Counted from the stretch's first letter, positions 34,459-43,920 are shown. The stretch: DNA of 64,000 bases from Parabacteroides distasonis ATCC 8503 (GCF_000012845.1 NC_009615.1:4404501-4468500), one strand, 5' to 3'. Numbers and translations: made by a program. The notes: generated by a model not told the origin, from the letters alone.

Positions 34459-35450
34459 ATGTTGGAACGTTGATAGGTGATTTAAAAAGCAAGTCTATTT
34501 TGATAACTGGAGCATCTGGTTTGATATGTTCAGCTTTTATAGATCAATTAATGGGCGATAATGAACGAGAAAATTTAGGTATAAAGATCTATGCAATAAG
34601 TAGGAATAAGGATTACGCTCAAAAAAGGTTTCAACAGTATTGGAATAATCCGTTATTTACATTTATGCAACATGACATTATAAAGCCTCTTTCATTGGAT
34701 GTTCCGCTAGATTATATTATCCATGGAGCGAGTAACGCCTCTCCGAAACGTTACGCTACAGATCCGGTCGGAACTATGAAAGCCAATCTTTGGGGCGTGG
34801 CGAATACGTTGGATTTGGCCAAGGAGAAACAAGCTCGCCTTTTGTATATTTCATCTGGTGAAGTCTATGGAGAAGGAGATGGAACGGATTTTACGGAAAC
34901 TTATAGTGGCTATGTGGATTGTTTAAATCTCAGAGCTTGTTACCCTTCTGGTAAGCGAGCTTCTGAGACGTTGTGTATTGCTTATAAAGAGCAATACGGT
35001 GTAGATATTGTAATTGCTCGTCCATGTCATATTTATGGTTCAGATATTGGACGTGACGATCGAGCATTCGCTCAGTTTTTGCGAAAGGCCCAAGTGGGTG
35101 AAGATATTATATTGAAGAGCGAGGGACAGCAGATTCGTTCTTATTGCCATGTAATGGATTGTGCTTCGGCGTTGTTCTATATCTTATTACGAGGAAAGGA
35201 TGGAGAGGCTTATAATATTGCCAATCGAGAATCGATATTATCCATTAAAGAGTTGGCGGAAATGATAGCGAATATGGCTGGGGTAAAGATAGTATATGAT
35301 ATTCCTTCCGAGCAAGAAGTAAAGGGGTATTCTAAAGTGCAACGAGCGGTCTTGGATTCTTCCAAATTAGAGTCTTTGGGTTGGAAGCCGTTTATCTTTT
35401 TAGAGGATGGATTGAATAGAGTTTTAAATAGTATGATGTGTCATAAATGA
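34455..35450 (+). CDS. NAD-dependent epimerase/dehydratase (extended SDR)
   Basis: 331 residues from a GTG that overlaps the preceding stop. It has the NAD motif ITGASGLICSAF (third Gly replaced by Cys), YISSGEVYGEGDG and Tyr-Lys in ACYPSGKRASE. It resembles UDP-glucuronate decarboxylase/dTDP-sugar epimerases. Translationally coupled on both sides, between the cytidylyltransferase and LicD genes, it may make or modify the polyol or its sugar acceptor. It is not a TarJ-type reductase. Confidence 0.82.
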   Translation: MNVGTLIGDLKSKSILITGASGLICSAFIDQLMGDNERENLGIKIYAISRNKDYAQKRFQQYWNNPLFTFMQHDIIKPLSLDVPLDYIIHGASNASPKRYATDPVGTMKANLWGVANTLDLAKEKQARLLYISSGEVYGEGDGTDFTETYSGYVDCLNLRACYPSGKRASETLCIAYKEQYGVDIVIARPCHIYGSDIGRDDRAFAQFLRKAQVGEDIILKSEGQQIRSYCHVMDCASALFYILLRGKDGEAYNIANRESILSIKELAEMIANMAGVKIVYDIPSEQEVKGYSKVQRAVLDSSKLESLGWKPFIFLEDGLNRVLNSMMCHK

Positions 35451-36361
35451 AACGAGTCGGAGATTATATAAATGCTAATTTGTCACAAATAAGTGTTCTT
35501 CGGGAACTTACTGATAAAGAAAGGGAACGATTGAGGAAGTGCTTGTTCTCCATATATAAGGATATAGCGTTAGTTTGTAGTAAATATGGGCTTTGTTTTA
35601 TGTTAGGAGGGGGATCTGTTTTAGGTGCGGTAAGACACAAGGGCTTTATTCCTTGGGATGATGATATCGATTTGATGATGCCTCGCGAAGATTATATGAA
35701 ATTTATTTCTGTTTTTAATAAAGAATTAGGAAATAAATATGATTTGTTTTATCCTTTCTCTAATGAAGGAAACTTTCAATATTTTGTTCAGGTATCAAGA
35801 AAAGATACAATTCTTACGAAGGTGAATGAGTTGAAAAAAATGGGAGTATTAATAGATATAACACCAATTGATTATGCTCCTAATTCTAGGTACTTGTCTA
35901 GATTGATTCATTTCTTAGTACAGATATTGAGGTCTATAATGTATGCGGTAAAATCTTATAAATCGAATGATGTCAATTATAAAGCTGTGATGTTTTGTTC
36001 TTTGAGGACAAAAATTATTTATTGTATCGCAAAATGTATGGGTTTTATATTTTCTATTTTTCCTTTGAAATCTTATTATCGATTATATGATAAATTGATA
36101 TCGAAAATACATTTAAGCAGATTTATGACTATTGCTATGGGTAGGAAGTCTTATTGGGGAGAAAGACTACCTTGTGATGTTTTTTTACCGGTATCTAAGG
36201 GGATGTTTGAAGGTGTTGAGGTGAATTTGCCCTGTGATCCTGATACTTATTTGAGAAATTTGTATGGAGATTATATGCAAATCCCACCAGTAGAAAAACG
36301 TGAGCGCCACTTTTATACGGAGTTTGACTTGGGTGTTGAGTCCTCAAATGTTGGACAATAA
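35447..36361 (+). CDS. LicD-family phosphotransferase
   Basis: 304 residues. The LicD core LGGGSVLGAVRHKGFIPWDDDIDLMMPREDY gives the catalytic Asp cluster. LicD moves phosphocholine from CDP-choline, while relatives (fukutin, FKRP) move ribitol 5-phosphate from CDP-ribitol. With a TarI-like cytidylyltransferase two genes upstream and no choline kinase, transfer of a polyol phosphate is the better guess. Starts in ATGA overlap with the upstream gene. Confidence 0.9.
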   Translation: MKRVGDYINANLSQISVLRELTDKERERLRKCLFSIYKDIALVCSKYGLCFMLGGGSVLGAVRHKGFIPWDDDIDLMMPREDYMKFISVFNKELGNKYDLFYPFSNEGNFQYFVQVSRKDTILTKVNELKKMGVLIDITPIDYAPNSRYLSRLIHFLVQILRSIMYAVKSYKSNDVNYKAVMFCSLRTKIIYCIAKCMGFIFSIFPLKSYYRLYDKLISKIHLSRFMTIAMGRKSYWGERLPCDVFLPVSKGMFEGVEVNLPCDPDTYLRNLYGDYMQIPPVEKRERHFYTEFDLGVESSNVGQ

Positions 36362-36372
36362 ATTATGTGTTT

Positions 36373-36777
36373 ATGTTGATTAATAAAATTCGAAAATTTT
36401 TATTTGGAAAATTAGTCCATTTCTATCCATGGTATTTACGTAATATATATAAGATGGATATTGGTCATAATGTCCGTATCTCTTGGCGAGCTAATTTGGA
36501 TCTTACGATAAATCCAAGAGGAATACATGTTGGAGATAATACTTTGATTACTAGGGGGGTATATATTATGGCACATGATGCTGCTCGTGGTATAAAAGGT
36601 GATGTCTATATAGGTGCCAATTGTTTTATAGGGATTGCGTCTATTATATTACCGGGGGTACATATTGGAAATAATTGCATTGTTGGAACTGGGGCGGTTG
36701 TTACCAAAGATTTTCCAGACAATAGTATTATCGCTGGTAATCCTGCGAAAAGGATCAAAGAGAATACATATATATAA
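36373..36777 (+). CDS. Hexapeptide-repeat acyltransferase (WcaF-like)
   Basis: 134 residues from the ATG at 36373 (MLINKIRKF), or 136 from a GTG at 36367. Left-handed beta-helix repeats (VGDNTLITRGVYIMAHD, VYIGANCFIGIASIILPGVHIGNNCIVGTGAVVTKD, AGNPAKRI) define the family; the catalytic His is in MAHDAA. It should O- or N-acylate a sugar. Lying just before an acyl carrier protein, it could use an acyl-ACP donor and not only acetyl-CoA. Confidence 0.88.
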   Translation: MLINKIRKFLFGKLVHFYPWYLRNIYKMDIGHNVRISWRANLDLTINPRGIHVGDNTLITRGVYIMAHDAARGIKGDVYIGANCFIGIASIILPGVHIGNNCIVGTGAVVTKDFPDNSIIAGNPAKRIKENTYI

Positions 36778-36799
36778 TGAAAGATTTAATAGTTTGAAT

Positions 36800-37030
36800 A
36801 TGGAAATAAAAGATTTTGTACAAAATTTTGCGGATCAATTTGATGACACAGAGGCTGACCTGTTTACGGCCGGGACAAAGTTCCGAGAATTGGAAGAGTG
36901 GAGTTCATTGATAACCCTCTCCATAATCGCCATGGTTGATGAGATATATGGTGTGGAGATCAAGGCTGATGACCTAAGGAAAGCTGAAACGATAGGTGAT
37001 TTGTTTGAGATCGTGTGTGCTAAAGGATGA
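36800..37030 (+). CDS. Acyl carrier protein, copy 1
   Basis: 76 residues from the ATG at 36800 (MEIKDFVQNFADQF). Acidic four-helix ACP pattern; the phosphopantetheine site is EEWSSLITLSIIAMVDE, where the usual DSL is SSL. Its stop overlaps the SDR start (ATGA). This is not the housekeeping AcpP, whose site is DSLDTVELVM-like. It would carry the acyl chain made by the KAS III and SDR genes that follow. Confidence 0.8.
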   Translation: MEIKDFVQNFADQFDDTEADLFTAGTKFRELEEWSSLITLSIIAMVDEIYGVEIKADDLRKAETIGDLFEIVCAKG

Positions 37031-37791
37031 ATAGGCTGAGTTATAATCCTTTTTCTTTGGAGAATAAAACGTTTCTGGTGACAGGGGCCTCTTCCGGTAT
37101 TGGACGTTCTATTGCGGTGGAATGCTCTCGACTAGGAGCTAGCGTGTATATTACTGCTCGCAATGAGGAACGTCTATGTAAAACCTTATCACAGATGGAA
37201 GGTGAAGGACATCAAATGATCCTGTCCGATTTATCCGAGGAAGGAGATATTGATCTTTTAGTGAATAAGCTACCTCCGTTGGATGGAGTCGTGCATTGTG
37301 CGGGAATACAGGAACGAATGTTGTGTAAGATGCTTAAATCTTCGGATATAGAAAACATAATGGCTATTAATTTCAATGCACCGATTTTATTGCAACGTAC
37401 ATTGTTGCGAAAGAAAAAAATATCCAAAGGAGCTTCTATTGTTTTTATAGCTTCCCGTGCGGCTTTTGCTCCAACCGTAGGTAATGCGCTTTATGCCGCT
37501 TCAAAAGGTGCGATTTTATCTTATGCCAAGGTACTAGGTTTGGAGTTGGCGTCACGTCAGATTCGTGTGAATAGTATTTGTCCGGCTATGGTTTGGACGG
37601 ACTTGACTCGAAAAGATGAAACTAAGACGGGGGCTGATTATAATGAAGTTCAAAAATCGTATCCTTTACAGCGGTACGGAAAACCGGAAGATATCGCTTA
37701 TTTGGCGGTTTATCTACTTTCGGATACTTCCGTTTGGATGACGGGGTCGGCTATAGATATAACAGGTGGAGGTGAATTAACTTTGGTATAA
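37027..37791 (+). CDS. SDR reductase (FabG-like)
   Basis: 254 residues. Cofactor motif VTGASSGIGRSIA, catalytic Ser in FIASRAAFAP, and Tyr-Lys in NALYAASKGA mark a classical SDR. Between an ACP and a KAS III it most simply reduces a 3-oxoacyl-ACP to 3-hydroxyacyl-ACP. The ending TGSAIDITGGGELTLV is the usual FabG-type C-terminus. Housekeeping fabG would sit among fatty-acid genes, so this is a dedicated copy. Confidence 0.9.
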   Translation: MNRLSYNPFSLENKTFLVTGASSGIGRSIAVECSRLGASVYITARNEERLCKTLSQMEGEGHQMILSDLSEEGDIDLLVNKLPPLDGVVHCAGIQERMLCKMLKSSDIENIMAINFNAPILLQRTLLRKKKISKGASIVFIASRAAFAPTVGNALYAASKGAILSYAKVLGLELASRQIRVNSICPAMVWTDLTRKDETKTGADYNEVQKSYPLQRYGKPEDIAYLAVYLLSDTSVWMTGSAIDITGGGELTLV

Positions 37792-37800
37792 TCATAAGAT

Positions 37801-38799
37801 ATGAAGGCATATATAAAACGAATATCATATTATTTGCCCCCAAAGATTCTTTCCAATGAAAAGTTGGTAGAGGAGTTTCCTGAATGGACAGTTGATAAGA
37901 TTGCTTCGAAGGTGGGGGTGAACAATCGACATGTGGCAGGTGAGCAGGAGACTGCTTTGGATATGGCGGTGGCCGCTGCCAATAATTTGTTTGCTATAAA
38001 TTCGGACATAAAACGAGAGGATGTTGATTTTGTGCTTTTTTGTACACAAAGTCCGGATTATTTCCTGCCTACTTCTGCTTGTTTGATTCAAGAACAGTTG
38101 GGGTTACGTACCAATATTGGGGCGATAGACTATAGCTTGGGTTGTTCGGGCTATGTGTATGGATTGGCTATCGCTAAGGGATTGATAATAGGGAGAATTG
38201 CGAAGAATGTGCTGCTGTTGACGGCAGAGACTTATTCGAAGTTTTTACATCCGAGAGACAAGGGGAACCGTACCATATTCGGAGATGCGGCTAGTGCGTC
38301 GATTATCTCGACCGAAGGATTTGCGGAAATAGGAGAATTCGCATTGGGAACGGATGGGAAAGGTGCTAATAATCTCATAGTCCGTACAGGAGCGTCTAGG
38401 GAAAAGAAGACTAAAAATGATTTGTCTTTTGATGAGAATGGCAATCCCGTTTCATCTGATTACCTATATATGAATGGTGCGGAAATATTCACTTTCACTC
38501 AAAAGAATGTTCCTGTAGTGGTGAAAGATACATTGTTGAAAAATAATCTGGAACAGCCTGAAATTAATTTGTTTGTTTTACATCAGGCCAATAAATATAT
38601 GTTGAACTTTCTTCGGAAGAAGATGAAAATCGAAGAAGAAAAATTCTATTATTTCCTGTCAGAGGTGGGAAACACGGTCTCGAGCAGTATTCCGTTGGCG
38701 CTTTGTGAGGCAAAACGAGAAAATAGATTAAACGGAAATGTTCTTCTTGCCGGCTTTGGGGTTGGTTATTCTTGGGCTGGAGTGGTGCTTAAAGCGTGA
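37801..38799 (+). CDS. 3-oxoacyl-ACP synthase III-like (FabH family)
   Basis: 332 residues. The Cys-His-Asn triad is intact: Cys in DYSLGCSGYVYG, His in LFVLHQANKYM, Asn in VGNTVSSSIPLAL. KAS III condenses acyl-CoA with malonyl-ACP. Together with the local ACP and SDR it could build a short 3-hydroxyacyl group for the capsule. I recall similar KAS III/SDR/ACP sets in modified viosamine loci of Pseudomonas. Confidence 0.9.
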   Translation: MKAYIKRISYYLPPKILSNEKLVEEFPEWTVDKIASKVGVNNRHVAGEQETALDMAVAAANNLFAINSDIKREDVDFVLFCTQSPDYFLPTSACLIQEQLGLRTNIGAIDYSLGCSGYVYGLAIAKGLIIGRIAKNVLLLTAETYSKFLHPRDKGNRTIFGDAASASIISTEGFAEIGEFALGTDGKGANNLIVRTGASREKKTKNDLSFDENGNPVSSDYLYMNGAEIFTFTQKNVPVVVKDTLLKNNLEQPEINLFVLHQANKYMLNFLRKKMKIEEEKFYYFLSEVGNTVSSSIPLALCEAKRENRLNGNVLLAGFGVGYSWAGVVLKA

Positions 38800-38806
38800 G
38801 TTGGGT

Positions 38807-39760
38807 ATGCGTATTGTTTGTAAAAGGACGGATGAATTGTCTTCTAGCGAATGGAGGCAAATTGTGGCGTTGTTTGAGTCCGTATTCGAACGGGAAAACT
38901 CGATTGAACGTTTAAAGGAGGCATATACCCAAAATGTTTTAGGCTATTCTTTTCATGCTATCATAGAAGATGATGATCAAATAGTAGGCCTTAATTCTTA
39001 TGTACCGGCCTACTATTTGTTTAAAGGGGAAAAGATGTTGTTTGCGAATAGCGTGACTTCTATGGTCGCAAAGAAATACAGAGATTTTTTCAGCTTTTTT
39101 GATATGGTAAAAGCCGCATATAGCTATATGGCTAAGAATGGAGTCTCTTTTGTTTTTGGTTATCCTAATGATAACTCCTATCCGGTCTTGCTGAAGTCGA
39201 AATTGATGAGAGAGATCGGAAAAATGAGTATTCATTGTTTACCCTACCGGATTGGGGGGATAAAATCTGCTTTATCATTCTTGAATTTATTTTCCGTATG
39301 TATCAGCCGATTGTGGGTTGGATTTTTAGGCTTATTTGCGAATCCTGATATTTATGATTATCAGATACATAAAGAGGAGGAGAGTTATAATCGGATGCGT
39401 TACAGTCGCCAGGATGGGGATTATCGTAAAATAAACGAAAGAGGGTGTGAGTTTGTGTATAAAATAATGAGATACGATCATATTTGGACGGCCTTCTTGA
39501 TAGACGTGTCTCCTAAATCTTCAAGGAATTTCAATAAGGCCCTTCAATATCTGATAAAACATCAAGGGAAAGAGTTTGACTTGATTTTATATATAGGGAG
39601 TATACCTTCTCTATATACAGGTCTTATTCGTATACCTGAAAGGCTTGAGCCTAAACGATTTAATTTTATGGGGCGTATATTGGATTCTAAAAGTATTGAT
39701 AACGCTATTTGGGATTTACATCTTTGGGATACTAATCTGTCAAATTACGATTTATTATGA
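38807..39760 (+). CDS. GNAT-type acyltransferase
   Basis: 317 residues from the ATG at 38807 (MRIVCKRTDEL), 8 bp after the KAS III stop; an in-frame ATG at 38738 lies inside that gene. The first 150 residues have GNAT features (SSEWRQIVALFESVF, IVGLNSYVPAYYLFKGEKMLFANSVTSMVAKKYR) and a second, divergent half follows. It is a candidate for moving the acyl group from ACP to the amino sugar. Substrate not determinable. Confidence 0.7.
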   Translation: MRIVCKRTDELSSSEWRQIVALFESVFERENSIERLKEAYTQNVLGYSFHAIIEDDDQIVGLNSYVPAYYLFKGEKMLFANSVTSMVAKKYRDFFSFFDMVKAAYSYMAKNGVSFVFGYPNDNSYPVLLKSKLMREIGKMSIHCLPYRIGGIKSALSFLNLFSVCISRLWVGFLGLFANPDIYDYQIHKEEESYNRMRYSRQDGDYRKINERGCEFVYKIMRYDHIWTAFLIDVSPKSSRNFNKALQYLIKHQGKEFDLILYIGSIPSLYTGLIRIPERLEPKRFNFMGRILDSKSIDNAIWDLHLWDTNLSNYDLL

Positions 39761-40608
39761 AAATTCTGACGTTTGATATAGAGGATTGGTGGGGGTACGA
39801 TTATTATAAGTTAGGGGATAGGTCGGATTGGGAACCACGTTTGGATAAATACCTTCGGGTAGTATTGGATTTATTGGATGGAAGAGGAATCAAAGCGACT
39901 TTCTTTATTTTGGGAGAAGTGGCTGTCTCAAATCCGGCTGTCGTTAAAGGTATAGCGGAACGAGGACACCATATAGGATGTCATTCGTTTTCCCATACTT
40001 TTTGGAAACAACCAACGGAAAAAGAAATTAAGGAGGATACCTATAAAGCGTTGAATGCGATAGAAGATTGTATCGGCCAGAAGGTAACTGCTTATCGTGC
40101 GCCTGCGTTTTCTATTACGAGAGAAAATTGTTGGATTTTGTCTGTTCTTGCGGAGGCTGGTATTTTATATGATTGTTCGATTTTTCCTACCAGTCGTAGT
40201 TTTGGTGGTTTCCCGGAGTATAAAAGTAAGTTCCCTAGTAAAATAGAGATAGATGGGGTATCTATCAAAGAGTTTCCGATAGCTCCATCTACAATATGGG
40301 GACGTGAAATTGTATATTCTGGAGGGGGATACTTCCGCATATTTCCGTATTTTAAGATAAAGGCTTTGACGGTTGATTCTGATTATGTTATGACTTATTT
40401 CCATATTAGGGATTTTGATAAAGAGCAGGCCCGTACGTTTGCGACTCTAGAAGGCGAATCTGTTCTTACAAGGTATTTTAAGAATTATATAGGCCTAAAT
40501 TCCTGTTTTAAGAAGTTTACGAGATATGTTTCCGATTTTGACTTTTGTAGTGTAAAAGAAGCGGATGCGGAAATTAATTGGGAAGAGTTACCTGCGATTC
40601 GTTTGTAA
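39757..40608 (+). CDS. Polysaccharide deacetylase (NodB/CE4 family)
   Basis: 283 residues. NodB motifs: TFDIEDWWG (catalytic/metal Asp), GHHIGCHSFSH (metal His pair), and YRAPAFSIT. A C-terminal DUF3473-like stretch (YFHIRDFDKEQ) follows. No signal peptide, so it probably acts on a lipid-linked or nucleotide-linked intermediate in the cytoplasm. It overlaps the upstream stop (ATGA). Confidence 0.9.
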   Translation: MKILTFDIEDWWGYDYYKLGDRSDWEPRLDKYLRVVLDLLDGRGIKATFFILGEVAVSNPAVVKGIAERGHHIGCHSFSHTFWKQPTEKEIKEDTYKALNAIEDCIGQKVTAYRAPAFSITRENCWILSVLAEAGILYDCSIFPTSRSFGGFPEYKSKFPSKIEIDGVSIKEFPIAPSTIWGREIVYSGGGYFRIFPYFKIKALTVDSDYVMTYFHIRDFDKEQARTFATLEGESVLTRYFKNYIGLNSCFKKFTRYVSDFDFCSVKEADAEINWEELPAIRL

Positions 40609-40646
40609 CTCGGTAGGTAGTGAGTCCTTGTAATTATTCAGTTATT

Positions 40647-41261
40647 ATGTATAAAAACTTCTTTAAGAGGATGATTGATTTCATCCTTGTGTTCTGTGCA
40701 TTGGCTATGATCTGGCCGATATTATTGCTGATTACCGTATGGTTACATTTTGCCAACAAGGGTGCCGGCGCATTTTTCTTACAGGAGCGTCCGGGTAAGA
40801 ATGGTAAGATATTCAAGGTCATCAAATTCAAGACAATGACGGATGAGCGAGGTGCTGATGGGAATTTATTACCTGACGCTGACCGGCTAACGAAAGTCGG
40901 TAAGTTTGTCCGTTCCACCTCAATCGACGAGTTGCCCCAATTGATTAATGTTTTGAAAGGAGATATGGCCTTGATTGGCCCGAGGCCGTTATTGGTACAG
41001 TATCTTCCTTTATATAGTAAAGAGCAAGCTCGCCGGCACGAGGTACGACCGGGAATAACGGGTTGGGCACAAATTAATGGAAGAAATAATATTTCTTGGG
41101 CAAAAAAATTTGAATTAGACGTTTGGTATGTAGATCATTGTTCTTTGTCTATTGATATAATGATTGTTTTTAAAACCATAAAAAAAGTTTTATACAGGGA
41201 AGACATTAATCAAGTAGGTGGAGAGTGGGCAACGATGGATCCTTTTACTGGAAATAATTGA
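40647..41261 (+). CDS. Initiating sugar-1-phosphate transferase (PglC/WcfS-like)
   Basis: 204 residues from the ATG at 40647 (MYKNFFKRMIDF); a GTG at 40620 would add 9 residues ahead of the membrane helix. One N-terminal hydrophobic re-entrant helix precedes the catalytic domain with FKVIKFKTMTD, TSIDELPQLINVLKGDMALIGPRPLL and RPGITGWAQINGRN. It is the small monotopic type that puts a phospho-sugar onto undecaprenyl phosphate. The 4-amino-sugar genes around it suggest diacetylbacillosamine or AATGal as substrate. Confidence 0.93.
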   Translation: MYKNFFKRMIDFILVFCALAMIWPILLLITVWLHFANKGAGAFFLQERPGKNGKIFKVIKFKTMTDERGADGNLLPDADRLTKVGKFVRSTSIDELPQLINVLKGDMALIGPRPLLVQYLPLYSKEQARRHEVRPGITGWAQINGRNNISWAKKFELDVWYVDHCSLSIDIMIVFKTIKKVLYREDINQVGGEWATMDPFTGNN

Positions 41262-41270
41262 TATAATAAA

Positions 41271-41918
41271 ATGAGAGATATTGCGGTATATGGTGCTGGT
41301 GGTTTTGGATGTGAAATCGCTTGCTTAATTAAATTAGTTAATGAAAGTCTTCGAAAGGCTAGATGGAATTTTATAGGTTTTTTTGATGATAATGAAAAGT
41401 TAAGAGGAGCTAGTAATAAATATGGAAAAATTCTTGGGGGCAAATCCGAATTGAATGTTTGGGATATGCCTTTGGATATAGCTGTGGCAATAGGATCTCC
41501 TAAGATATTGAAGTGCGTAGTCGAAAAAATTATAAATCCTAATATTACATTTCCTAATATTATTGCCCCCAGTGTTGATTTTCTGGATGAATCAAGTGTT
41601 CAATTCGGAATAGGCAATATTATATGTAATAAATCTGTTTTGAGCTATAATACTTCGTTAGGGAATTTTAATTTACTTAATGTTTTTACGCAATTAGGCC
41701 ATGATAGTAAAATTGGAAATTATAACATAATTATGCCTTCAGTGAATATTTCGGGAGGAGTTGTTGTGGGCGATTGTAATTTATTTGGAGTTAAATCGAC
41801 AGTTCTTCAATATAAGAAAATAGGTAATAATGTTAATATAACTCCAGGCTCTGTAATGATGAGAAACGGGAAGGATGAAAGAACTTATTTAGGAAATCCT
41901 GCAAAGGTGTTTATGTAA
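41271..41918 (+). CDS. PglD/NeuD-family sugar acetyltransferase
   Basis: 215 residues. An N-terminal Rossmann-like sugar-binding domain (AVYGAGGFGCEIACLI, IGFFDDN) joins a left-handed beta-helix with the catalytic His in QLGHDSKIGN and coenzyme-A-binding NPAKVF. PglD acetylates the 4-amino group of UDP-4-amino-sugars. Directly after the PglC-like gene it mirrors the pglC-pglD order of Campylobacter. It is distinctly AT-rich. Confidence 0.88.
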   Translation: MRDIAVYGAGGFGCEIACLIKLVNESLRKARWNFIGFFDDNEKLRGASNKYGKILGGKSELNVWDMPLDIAVAIGSPKILKCVVEKIINPNITFPNIIAPSVDFLDESSVQFGIGNIICNKSVLSYNTSLGNFNLLNVFTQLGHDSKIGNYNIIMPSVNISGGVVVGDCNLFGVKSTVLQYKKIGNNVNITPGSVMMRNGKDERTYLGNPAKVFM

Positions 41919-41923
41919 TAATT

Positions 41924-42343
41924 ATGCTGGATTCAATGACTTTTCATCACATAGGGTTGGCTGTAAGATCTATTGATCTTACAGCTGCTATTTATGTGAA
42001 TGCGGGGTATAAACAATCTGTAACGATTTTTGACCCTGTTCAGAATGTGAATATTTGTTGGTTGATAAAGGAAAATATGCCAACAGTGGAACTTTTAGCA
42101 CCAGTTGATGAGACATCTCCTGTTTGTAAAAGCTTGGAGAAAAATGGAGTTTCGCCTTATCATACTTGCTATGTGGTAAATGATATTGAGGGTGCAGTAG
42201 CGGATTTACGTAAGATGAAATATATAGTGGTGTCTAAGCCGGTGGAAGCTCCTGCTATTCATAATTCTAAAGTAGCATTTTTATATAATAAGAATATTGG
42301 TTTAATAGAGCTGGTTGAAGAACCGGCAGAAGTAACTTTTTAA
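41924..42343 (+). CDS. VOC-superfamily protein (glyoxalase/methylmalonyl-CoA epimerase-like)
   Basis: 139 residues. Metal ligands are visible: His in FHHIGLAVRSID, Glu in TVELLAPVDE, His in YHTCYVVNDIEGAV and Glu in IGLIELVEE. Relatives epimerise or isomerise acyl-CoA or acyl-ACP. It lies 2 bp before the FkbH-like gene, so it may act on the ACP-bound acyl group made there. The exact reaction is unknown. Confidence 0.85.
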   Translation: MLDSMTFHHIGLAVRSIDLTAAIYVNAGYKQSVTIFDPVQNVNICWLIKENMPTVELLAPVDETSPVCKSLEKNGVSPYHTCYVVNDIEGAVADLRKMKYIVVSKPVEAPAIHNSKVAFLYNKNIGLIELVEEPAEVTF

Positions 42344-42345
42344 CC

Positions 42346-43920
42346 ATGAGGTACGTTTTTAGAAATAATACAGTAGAGCGCTTTTTCTCAAAAGGATATG
42401 TCTTTTCAGGTTATGATGACATTAGTGTGATCCCTACAGGCTTTGAGTATTATGTGTGGTGGTATCAGGTGCCTATAAAGTTTGAACGGCAGGTTTTGGC
42501 TGAGGAAGTTAATGGTTATATTCAAAAATTCAATTTCGTGCTTCAACAGATAGATCCTGATAAGATGTTTGTAGCTTTGACTATGGAGGCCTTTTATGAT
42601 GCTCCGTTTACGGATGACGATAGTTTGTTGACTAAAGCTGTGTCTGATTATAATACTGCTTTATTTGAAACTGAACGTTCACACACAAATTTAAAAGTTG
42701 TTGATTTGGGAGATTTTGTTCGTCAATATCCTGTCTCTGAATTGATGGACTGGAAGTTTTATTTTATTTCTCAAATGGGTATGAATCCTAAGCTAAACAA
42801 ACCTTTTCAGGCATGGTGGAGTCGTAAATTGGATAGTATAGCATTGAAACGAAAAAAATGTCTTGTCCTTGATTTGGATAATACCCTTTGGGGTGGAGTG
42901 CTAGGAGAGGATGGGGCTGACGGAATCCAGATAGGTGGAGATTATCCTGGCAAGGCTTTTTTATATTGGCAAGAAGCTTTGATCCAGTTAGCTAAGACAG
43001 GTGTGATCTTGACAATTTGTTCTAAAAATAATGAACAGGATGTTCTGGAGGCTTGGGATAAAAATCCATTTATTCTATTGAAGAAAGATGATTTTAGTGC
43101 TTATCGTATCAACTGGACAGATAAGGTAACAAATATTAGAGAGTTAGCAGACGAATTGAATATAGGGTTGGATAGTATGGTGTTTGTTGACGATAATCCG
43201 ACAGAGCGAGAATTGGTAAAACAAATGTTGCCGATGGTAAGTGTCCCGGATTTTCCGGAGCATCCTTATATGTTACTTGAGTTCTTCAAACAATTAGTGA
43301 ATGATTATTTTAAGGTTTACAGTATAACTGAAGAAGATCGCAAGAAAGCAGAACAATATAAGGCTGCGGCTAGTCGTTTAAGAATGCAAAAAAAATTTGC
43401 CGATTTTGACGAATTCTTAGAGAGTTTAGATATCCAGATCATAATAGAGGCTGTTAATGAATTTAATATCCAACGCATTGCTCAAATGACTCAGAAAACC
43501 AATCAGTTTAATCTTACAACAAAACGTTATACGGATGCTGATATACGGAACTTTATGACAAATGGTTGGAAAATTTGGTGTATCAGTGTTGCTGATAAGT
43601 TTGGTAATAGTGGTATTACAGGATGTGCGATGGTTAATGGCAATAAAATAGATACATTTTTGTTAAGTTGCCGTATTTTGGGAAAAGGTATAGAGATTGC
43701 TTTTGCTAAAACACTATTTAAAATATTGGTGTCTGAAGGAATGCTGGAATTAAAAGCTCAATATATACCTACAACTAAAAATATGCAAGTAAAGGACTTT
43801 TATGATAAGCTGGGATTTTCTTGCATAATGGAAAAAGAAAATGGGAATAAAGAGTATGCATTGAATTTATCATCGATGGATTTTTCAGTAAAAAAGTATT
43901 ATCATATCACAGTGAAATAA
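42346..43920 (+). CDS. FkbH-like HAD-family protein
   Basis: 524 residues. An N-terminal SGNH-like region (1-160) precedes the HAD-IIIC domain with DxDxT in LVLDLDNTLWGGVLGEDG and FVDDNPTERE. A C-terminal GNAT-like domain (KFGNSGITGCAMV, LSCRILGKGIEIAF) follows. FkbH-type proteins take 1,3-bisphosphoglycerate, remove phosphate and load glyceryl onto an ACP. An ACP gene follows 13 bp later, which fits exactly. Confidence 0.9.
   Translation: MRYVFRNNTVERFFSKGYVFSGYDDISVIPTGFEYYVWWYQVPIKFERQVLAEEVNGYIQKFNFVLQQIDPDKMFVALTMEAFYDAPFTDDDSLLTKAVSDYNTALFETERSHTNLKVVDLGDFVRQYPVSELMDWKFYFISQMGMNPKLNKPFQAWWSRKLDSIALKRKKCLVLDLDNTLWGGVLGEDGADGIQIGGDYPGKAFLYWQEALIQLAKTGVILTICSKNNEQDVLEAWDKNPFILLKKDDFSAYRINWTDKVTNIRELADELNIGLDSMVFVDDNPTERELVKQMLPMVSVPDFPEHPYMLLEFFKQLVNDYFKVYSITEEDRKKAEQYKAAASRLRMQKKFADFDEFLESLDIQIIIEAVNEFNIQRIAQMTQKTNQFNLTTKRYTDADIRNFMTNGWKIWCISVADKFGNSGITGCAMVNGNKIDTFLLSCRILGKGIEIAFAKTLFKILVSEGMLELKAQYIPTTKNMQVKDFYDKLGFSCIMEKENGNKEYALNLSSMDFSVKKYYHITVK

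Noticed and set aside
38738..38806. Longer start for the GNAT protein overlapping the KAS III gene
   Set aside because: The extra 23 residues are an out-of-frame reading of the KAS III C-terminus; the ATG at 38807 follows its stop.
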